Part shown: piece after piece, positions 52,401 through 61,400 of the stretch
Layout of the letters: every line of letters starts with the position of its first letter
Numbering within the stretch: position 1 is the stretch's first letter
NCBI GenBank assembly: GCA_013396635.1
Contig: WBMW01003969.1
Span: 765,426-829,425, forward strand
DNA from: Penelope pileata
Taxonomy: Eukaryota; Chordata; Aves; Galliformes; Cracidae
DNA length: 64,000 nt
Reading direction: 5' to 3'
Program-made: the position numbers and the translations under genes
Notes under the pieces: generated by a model
Told to the model about the DNA's origin: nothing
Seen by the model: the letters and a program-made list of their open reading frames with translations, nothing else
The model's database searches: none

Positions 52401-55400
52401 GAGCGGCTGCCAGGATGTGGTTCACCTGTATAGGCTGCTGTGGTCCTCCACGGTGCTGAACATCATTGGGCTGTTCCTGGGGATTATCACGGCAGCCATT
52501 CTTGGGGCCTTTAAAGACATGGTAAGACTCGCAGTCTTCTGCCTTCTGCAATGACTTCTGTGCTTGTTGATGTTATCAAGTGTGAAAACCAAGGAGGCAC
52601 TTTAAACATGTTTCCTGTGTGGTCTGGGAGTCTGGAGTCACATATTTAGGCTAAGCTGTTGCCAGCTGCTCACAGCTAAGTAGGTCAGGTCTGGCCAGTG
52701 CACGAGTGGAAGGGGAAAAACAGGCGTCTGCGTGAACAGATGCTGGCACTTCACTTTGACATCTTTTTTCTTCTAATTCAGCTCTGAACATGTGAGCAGG
52801 CACAGAATTGAAGAGGCTAGTTTGTAGATAATGTAAAACTCAAGCCCGAGGTGTGACTAGTTCTTTTCCCAAGAATGGGGACTAACGCTGAATGACCTGC
52901 CAAGTTTTTATTTAAATAATTGTTTTCAGGTCACATTAACCTCCTCTGTTGTTTCACTAAGGAATGTTGCTCCCTGCGCCACACTGATATGTGCCACTGC
53001 TTTCCAAAGAGGCTGTGTGTCAGGAGGGATAGAGCAGCCCAGTTGGGTGGGCACATGGGAGAGTAGTAGATCTTCCCGCCCAAAGAGCTTCCAGACAGAA
53101 CAGGAGGAGGTGTGGGGATAGGGCTGAAATGCAGGAGCACAGGGGAGATGTAATAGCAGCAAATGTCTTCTTAGTTCCATGGTATTTCTGGTGACTATGC
53201 AGAGGGGAGAGAAATAGAATAGAACAGGGTCCCTCCCTTCCCTGACAGCGGGGTGCCGGAGCAGGCTGAGAGCTGCACACCATCTGCTGCCCTGCACCCA
53301 GCTGGCAGCAGAGGCTTACAGGGGCCTTAAAGCCGTGTGGTAGAGCAGGGCCATATGGATTATCTGAAATTTACCTGTGTTGAGTGTTGCAGACGTTTAC
53401 TGTAGAGACTCCTTTCTCTGTCTTAAGGCAAGCAAGCACACCGAGCCCTCACGTGTAAGCAGTGTGCAGCTGACCCATCCTCTGTGCGAGGGAACTCTCG
53501 CAAGGAGCTGGTAGCAAAATGTAGCCAGCTAGGCACGAACCGCTGCAGCTGCTTGAGGGGGAAGTGGAAGCTGCTTCCCCAGCTTAATTCATCCACCCTG
53601 TGAGAGGGGGAATGGCAAAAGTGGAGAAGAAACAGCTATGGTGGGAAATGAGGGGAAGTGCTGCTACAGGAGAAGGGTAAGGGGGTGTCACCTGCAGTGA
53701 ATCTGTGAAAAAGCAGTGCAGCTTTCCAGTGCTGCTAAAGCTTTTCCTCTTCCTTTTTTTGTTCTTCTGCTCTAAGGTGATTAAAATGTCATTTACTCTG
53801 TGCCTCTGAACATAACATGTTTGGGTCCCCTAGGTGCCAAGCTTTAATTAGATATGAAAAAATGAAGGTAAAGGTTTGTTTAGAGCTATATCCTGCCCTA
53901 GGATTACCATCTCCAGCCACTGGGGCCTTGCACCGACAGGTACAAAAAAGCTTTCTCAGTGCATCTTCTTGCTGGGCAGTCTGAGTCAGGGCTGCTGATG
54001 CTTCCCTGAGATGTGGAAGGGTGTGGAGAGCCAGACTGTGCCCATCACATCATCAGCCCAGGCCTGAGTAGGATTTGAGGCTTTGTAGCTCCAGCCCAAG
54101 CAGATCTCTGTGCTGCGAGGGGGGTACCACTGCACTGCTCCCAAGGGTCACCAAGCTGAGAGACATTCCTGGGAGAACTGGTCTGCGTGACCTGGTGCAT
54201 TCCCTGTGCTGGGAAGCAGAGCCTGAGGCAAGCCCCGAGTCACCCAGCCGGGTGGCAAAAAGCTGTGCAAGGAATTCACAGCAGCTTCCCCCTGGACTTG
54301 ACTGAAGTGAGTCTGTGAGGCTCCAAGTCCAAACCTGATCTGAATAAGCTGTTCAATATCTCCTCTGCAGCAGGAGAGGGAAAAAAAAACCCTCACTAGC
54401 TTAAGGGGAAGGATGAATTTTTGTCAAGTAGCTCAGCACAGGACCCATGCTATGTTTGTAAAAGAGTTACAAAAGGAACAATCCAAAAGGAAATAACCAT
54501 TCCTTGCTCCAAGCTGTGCTTTTCTGGGGTTCTTTTGAGGTACAGACCATAACTAGTTTGCTAATGTGCTGTTTGCTTTCGTTGTTAGAGGAATAACTCT
54601 TGAGGGGCTGAGAAAATATCCAACAGAAGACGGAGAGAAGGGGGCATGGGACTAAAATGAGAAAAAGCTTCAAATTGGGTGGGAGAACAGTTTTCTTTCT
54701 TTCAGGATGTCACCTTCCCTCAGATCTGCTCACTGGCGTTTTCCAGGGGGGCACTGCTCCGAGGCTGACTTCCAGAAAGCACTAAGCTGGCTGTCCAGTC
54801 AAACAACAAGTGTGCATCCCTGGGGAATGCTGGCAGCCAAAACATGCTGCAAAGGAGAGAGTTTGCAAAACAGGGCAGTTGTCTCTAAACCCATCACATT
54901 TCCTGGACAGAAAAAAGAAAGTATTGTTTTGGTTGTTGCAGCTTTTCTTTCTTGTGACAAATTCCTTGCAGACCCTGGCACGCTCCCTGTGGCTTTGCTG
55001 TGTGACAGAGAGCTGTGCTGGCCCAGTGGGAAACATTTCATCCTCTCCTGACCCCTGGGGTATCAGCTCTCAGTGGCCCCCGTGCCACCCTGGGGCTGTC
55101 CCTGTGAGCTGTTGGGGGATCTGCAGCAGCTGTGCCGGTACCTTCCTTTTCAGATCTGCACTGTGTGTGGATATGGGATGCAGGGGAGGCAGTTCCCTTA
55201 AAGTCATCTTTAACAAAAAGCAGGTTAAGATGTAATGTAGGTAGAAGTATACAAAGTGGTAAAGTGCCCCAATCATTTCTTATGTTTGACAGAGGTACAG
55301 AAATGCATGAAAAACATTACTTGCTAGTATAGAGTTAACCAAAACAACTCTCTTCCCTGCCCTGGTATTCATCTGATGACTTGTAAATGCTTTCCTGACA

Positions 55401-58400
55401 CACCTTGCCAAGGAATCTGCCTGCCCTGAGTTTAGGTTGCATTAATCTGAAGGAGCTCTGGTCCTGGGGGAGTGTGCTGGCTTTTTTGGTTTTTTAATTA
55501 GCCTCCTTGGAGTCTTCAAGGGAATCTAAACAATGAAACATCATTCCTGTCTCTCCTCCTCTCTTCTCTTACCCTGCTCAAAAATGGAAACCAAAGGAGC
55601 CCCTAATTGCTGAGCCACTTTCCATGTGTTCACGTCTTAGCACTCCTGCAATGAAGGGTGCAATTTGATGTTAAAAGGAATTGCTTCAGCTTAAAACATC
55701 TCCACCTCAGGTGACTAATTTAGCATAGCACCACTACTAGAATACTTGATATCGGCATCTAACCAGCCCCAGTACCTGCCAGTCTTTACTGGCTCTGAGC
55801 TGATGGCCTAATAATAGAGATGGTTGGTCAGTGAATTTGGGGGGTTTAACTCTGCAAACCTGTCCCTAGGACTAACGTTCTCATGTTCACCCCCAGGGAC
55901 TGGAGAAAGCTGCTGCTGTGGGTGGAGAGAACATAAAAGGATTTAGAGAGGTTCCTAGATGAAGGACAGAGACACCTGAGAGGACCCAGAGCAGAAAGTT
56001 GGTGGCAGATACAGGCACTGTGTTTCATGTTGTGCAAAACAAGTGTTTCTTGCTTTGTTTATGCCTACAGCCAGAGGGACAGGACCACTCCAGAGCCTCC
56101 AAGGAAGGGCACATTCTGGATGCTGGTCCAGCCCTAGCCAGAGCGAGCCATGTTGCTGGCCTGAAGCCTTTGGATCTGAGGCCATCTCATGAGCTCCTGC
56201 TTGCTCCCGTTGTCTGAAAGGCAGTTTCTGTTTCTTCCCACAGTACTCACCCAGCAGGGCAGGTAGAAAGGAGATGTTTTGAAGAGAGCACCTTGAAGAT
56301 GAGAGACTTGCCTTCTCACCTGAAATAGGTCTTCTGCTTTCAGGGGCCAGCCTTTCTCTGTGCCAGCTCCTGGGGTGCTAAGTTTCTCCAAAGAGCTAAG
56401 GCCCAGACTGCCAGACAACTTTGTGCAGTACATCAGTAACCTAGACAATGTTTTCCATCTACAAACAGAATTAATGCACCCCCGCCTCAATCACAGTGTA
56501 TATGCTATCTCTGAAGGATGCTGTGGTTCATGTCTCTCACAGATATGTCTGGAAGGAAATGCCAAAAAATCCTGGCTGCTGCTTTCACTATTTGTCTTGC
56601 AACCACCATATTTTATTATTTCAATAAAAATAAAATTCCATGTTCTCATGTAAAGGAATCTGCTAATAAAAACAAAGGAGAGGAGAGAAACCACTGGGTT
56701 TGTCTCAATTTGCAAAGCAGAGAGTCACTAAAATCTTTCACAGAGCTCTGTTGTCTTTCACAAATGTTTATGTAGCACAAGGTTTAGGAACACAAGTCCC
56801 TGTCACATTAAGCTTCTTATTTTTGTTGTTTTTTTCTTCCTAATTGTATTGGTTGGTTTATGATGAGCTATTACTTCTTCCTGCAAACCTTATCACACCC
56901 TGCAGTTAAGGGGCACGCCAATAGAGCCATGGGATACGATCAAGGAGTCAGTTCAACTCTGATGCAAATGAGCATCTCTTGATTTTGTGCAGTAGGAACG
57001 AGATATGCATATAGGGGGTGGGGTCTTAGAGCCAGCAGAAAACTCCATTACACAAGTGAGAGGAAGCTGTGAAAGAAAAACAAGTGCTCTGGAACGATAA
57101 GTCTTTATAGATCTGTGTGGGAAAGCTGAGAAAAAAAGACATGAGGGCATCAGCTAGCTGCTATTTGAAAGAGTCTGCAGCAAAGCGTGAAGGACTGGGT
57201 GCTGGAGTGGATAAGAGGAGGCAGTCAAAGATGTATGCTGTGCTTTTCAGGGTGTCTCTGGTCTGGAGTCCTGCCAGTGCTTCTGTAACTGGTGCTAGGG
57301 AAGCACTGGCATTCTTTTTTCCAAGGAAAGAAGACTAAAATAGCTGTGTAATTCTGGCTAGAAAATTCACTCCAGATACACCCTCCTCTCATTCTGTTTG
57401 CCATTTTTTTTTTTTTGGTAGTACTGGTTTTATGCTGGAAAATAGGTAGTTGTTAAATTGCAGTGATGTCCCTCGTGTTGGGACCAGTTACTGCTCCAGA
57501 CCCCTCTGTGCTGTGCTGATTAAATTGTTGTTTTCTGTGCTCAACAGGTACCTATGTCCCAAATTGCTTTCAGTGCTGCACCTCCTCCTCAGATCCTGTA
57601 CAATCCTGCCCAGCAGATCCTGACATACGCTGGATTTTGTCCTTCTGCAGCAACTATTTCTACATATCCATCCTACCCATTGCCTCTTCAGGTATAGTAT
57701 CAAATGGCAGCCTTCTTACTCCGTCAGAAAACCTTGAGCTACTCTGCAGTACAAACTCTGCCAGACCTTGGCTCCTGCAGGGTCTGGAACAAGGCCAGGA
57801 GGTTGTATCCAAACTCACAGGCTTGCCTCTGGGATCACTTCGCCTAGGTCTACCTCTCAGGTCTGTTCTCAGATCTTGGGTTTTCTCTGGTCATCCTTTG
57901 GACTCTGCCTGTTGACCTGGAGTCCCAATGTGGGATTAGAGCATTGCAGTGGTCATGGAGGTAAAAGCAGCCCTTATGTTGGGCAAGGTAAATCGGGTGC
58001 AGAGGCATCTGGGGAAGCCAAAGGAAGCATCTGTTGGACATACCTTAGCCTACGTTACTCTTAGTATGGGAACCAGTAGATGAGGACTCATCAGATGGAA
58101 GGAAGAGAAGGGAGAGGAGCAAATAAGAGTGATACGGAAAGGACTGTGGCTGTATATTAGTGATAACTTCTCATCACATGGTTTTAATTGCACCAGTGCA
58201 GCTTTTTGGTGGCAAAATAAACCAGAAAGAGGAAGTGTTTATACACACCACTCAAATGCCATGAAATGTTGTAGAAGAATATAAATGAGGGGTTAGGGGC
58301 ATAGTCCATCAGATGTTTTTAAACACAGTGAGTCCTGCCCAGAGCCAACCTGGAAAATGCAGTGAGTGATGTTGAGGATGGTATTTGATTTTTTATTTTA

Positions 58401-61400
58401 TTTTATTTTTTGCCATAGTAACCTGGTGAGTCAGGAGGGCTCTTGACCCTTCTTTGCCAGAGGAATTCAAACATTTTTGGATACTTATCTCTCCCACTGT
58501 ACAATATCTAGGTGTCTGCACCTAACCAGAGTCTGGATTGTGCTCTGGGGGCTGACATGCACACCACCTAACAGTCTCCCATCAATACCTTGGAAGGGCT
58601 CAGAAAACAGCAAGGGCAATGGACCATTGCTGGTAGGTGGTGTGCATACAGGCAGTCACACTGTTTTGGTGGTAAGAGTTCAGCTGTAGGGAGGTGGTAT
58701 GTGCTGTGCCAGTTGGCTTCACAGCCAAAGAACAGTCCTTGGCACATCTTATTTATTAACATAATGAGGCCAGGCACTTCTGGAGGCCACTGGTTCAGAG
58801 GAAAAAAGAGTACACCCAGAGATCCTTTTTTGTTTGCTTTTAGCTGAAAAGCTGTGCTGTTCTGCAGAGTTCAGTTAGCACGTAGCCAAGAATAGAGAGA
58901 GAGAAGGGGATAAACAGACGAAAGCAAGCCATGCAGCTGAAAAGATACATGTAAGTAGTCCTGAGGATCAATTGTAACTGCTTAGCCCTGTGTCCACTGA
59001 CAAAAAGAAATATTTTTTCCAAATTCTTAACTGCATTCCAAAATAAATATTTTTGCCCCCCCCACCCCCCCAATTTCTACTTTTTCTAAGAATTGTGTTC
59101 ATTTGTCTTCTCTTCCCTTCATAACACTCAGAGGTAGTCATCACCAGCTGTCCCCAAGCCAGGAGAGGTTAGCAAGAAGCACTGGGATCCAAAAGGGAAA
59201 GCACTTAATTCTTTTCTTGGAAAAAAAAAAAAAAAGCAAGCAGCCTTACTGCATGCATGAGCTAATTATGTTGTAGTTTGGAGATAACTAATTTCTGCAT
59301 CAGTATAATGCAACAGTTATGAGTTAAAAATCATAATAATCTTACTCAAAGTTAAAAAGGATGAATGTGAGAAGCAGACCTGATTTGGAACAGCCAGATG
59401 CTCATACAACATGCCCATCCTTTGAGAGCTGTGGGCTGAACCCATAGCACTGCAGGCGTTCATAATCCTTGTAAGTACTCCAAGAGTTGCCCTGTTGCGA
59501 AACTTGGGCCTTCACAAGCCCTGCTCAGCTGGTGCTGGTACTTAAGGTAACTGAAGGCTCTGGGACTGTGATTCATCTGGCTAAATGCAGGAGCTGCTGG
59601 CATACAAGGATCTAGTGCTGTGTGACAAGATCAGGTAGCCACCTGGCTCCTACTGCTGCTCTAGGAGGTCCCAAAGTCCCTGTATCACATCTGTGTGTGA
59701 ATGTCTGGCATGCCCCATGACACCCCCAAAAGGGCAAGACACTCCCATGTGGGCAGCTGGATTATGCTTTAGATGTCTGCAGTGTATCAGACTCCACCTG
59801 AGTGGGCCTACCCCCCAGAGTCCACAGAAGAAGCAAGGCACTTCTCACACATGGATTATCTCAGGTGAATGAAGTGGGTGGTATGAAGGCACCCTGAAAG
59901 GCCTTTCCACTGACTAGGGGTGGGATTCAGTTACTGTGCTGTTCTCCTAGATGTCTGTGTTGTTGAGCCCATAATTGAGACATCAAAATTCAAGGCTGAA
60001 CCCTGTATCCTACGAGTGCAATACAGTTGCCTAAAGATGTGACATCTGAGGAGGCCTAATGTTTGCAAGACATCCATAAAGGACTGGCTGATGGCAAAAG
60101 ATCTACACAAGCCTTGTATGTACTTTTGGAGTAGCATGCAAAAGTCTGATAGGGTGCCCATGGGCATCTCAAAGGTATAACATTTTTGCTTCTGTGTAGA
60201 CCAGGATTTGCCTGTGCCTTGGCATTGCTGAGCCACATATCCCTGGCTGGGCACCCAGAGGGTGGCAGAGCCCCAGCTCACAGGGGCACTCTCAGGGCAG
60301 CCCTCCCATGCAGGCCCTGCACAGGTGGAGGTGGTTGGTGCTGGTGGACAGCCTCACATGGACACCAGGAGCTCAGCCCTGCCTATTGCCCGCATGGGAA
60401 GCCCAGCTGGAGGCCGGCGTCTCATCTTCAGGCCTCATTCACTTTCCAGTAACCTTCCTAAGGTGGGGTAACCACCTGGTGAGATGGGCTAAGATGCACC
60501 TCTTTTCTCAGCATTCCCTTTTGCTCCCCAAAGCTTTGGCTAAATACCATTCCTGAACACCCACATTTCATGCTGACCTGCACCAGCCCCAGTCAGGGTA
60601 GAGACATATGTGGTGGCTCAGCGCAACAAAGGGAACAAAATCTTCTTCAGCTAAGAGTTCACCTAAGAGTTGATCAGATATGTTCCGAGTCCTCTGCTGA
60701 ATCCAGTGTTTCACTGAAAAACTGCTTGCTGGAAAGGCAAACGGTATTTAAAAAAAAAAAATTATTCCACATTAGGCTGGTGGTAAATGCTCCTTAGTTT
60801 ACCTCACGCTCTATCCACAAGCAGAAATCAGAAAATGCAAAAAAAAGATGTTACAACAGGAATGCATTTTGACAAAGTCATAACCAGCATTTCTTTTGTT
60901 TACCGTGGCATGTGATAACAAAATCACTCAGTCCTTACTGGAACAGTTCAGTCACAGCCAGTCTTAGTGGGAGGCCTGCCAGCCAGTTAGGTAAATGATT
61001 AGCTGTGCAGGGACCGGTGGTGATGACAGCAGCAAGGGCTGTGCCAGTGGTGCCTGCCAACAGAGAACTCATTACAGAAGTACTGCCAGGCAGACGTGTG
61101 GAAACGGTGGCTGCAGTCTGAGGGCAAGAGAGAAGCAACAACTACAAAAAAATACCAAAAACCAAACCACAATACGCCCAACAACTATGTTTGGAGCTGA
61201 ACTAGACAGCAGGTCTTTGGGTATACTCGCACTGCCTCCTGGATAATTTCAGTGCGTAAACAAATGGTACAAATGCAGGACTTCATCTCCTCTCCATGGG
61301 GGTTTGGCCCAGGGCAGCAGCCCCCTGAGCCCCACAGAGAAGCTAGGCAGGCAGTGTGGCATGGGGACTGACAGCCCTGAACAGCTCTGAGATGCCACCA

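Noticed and set aside
52926..53297. 123-codon minus-strand frame in intron 7
   Set aside because: GC-rich patch with three overlapping open frames; no protein signature.
56962..56969. ATGCAAAT octamer near CCAAT and TATA-like words as an internal promoter
   Set aside because: Single 8-bp words are expected by chance in 64 kb, and no first exon follows.
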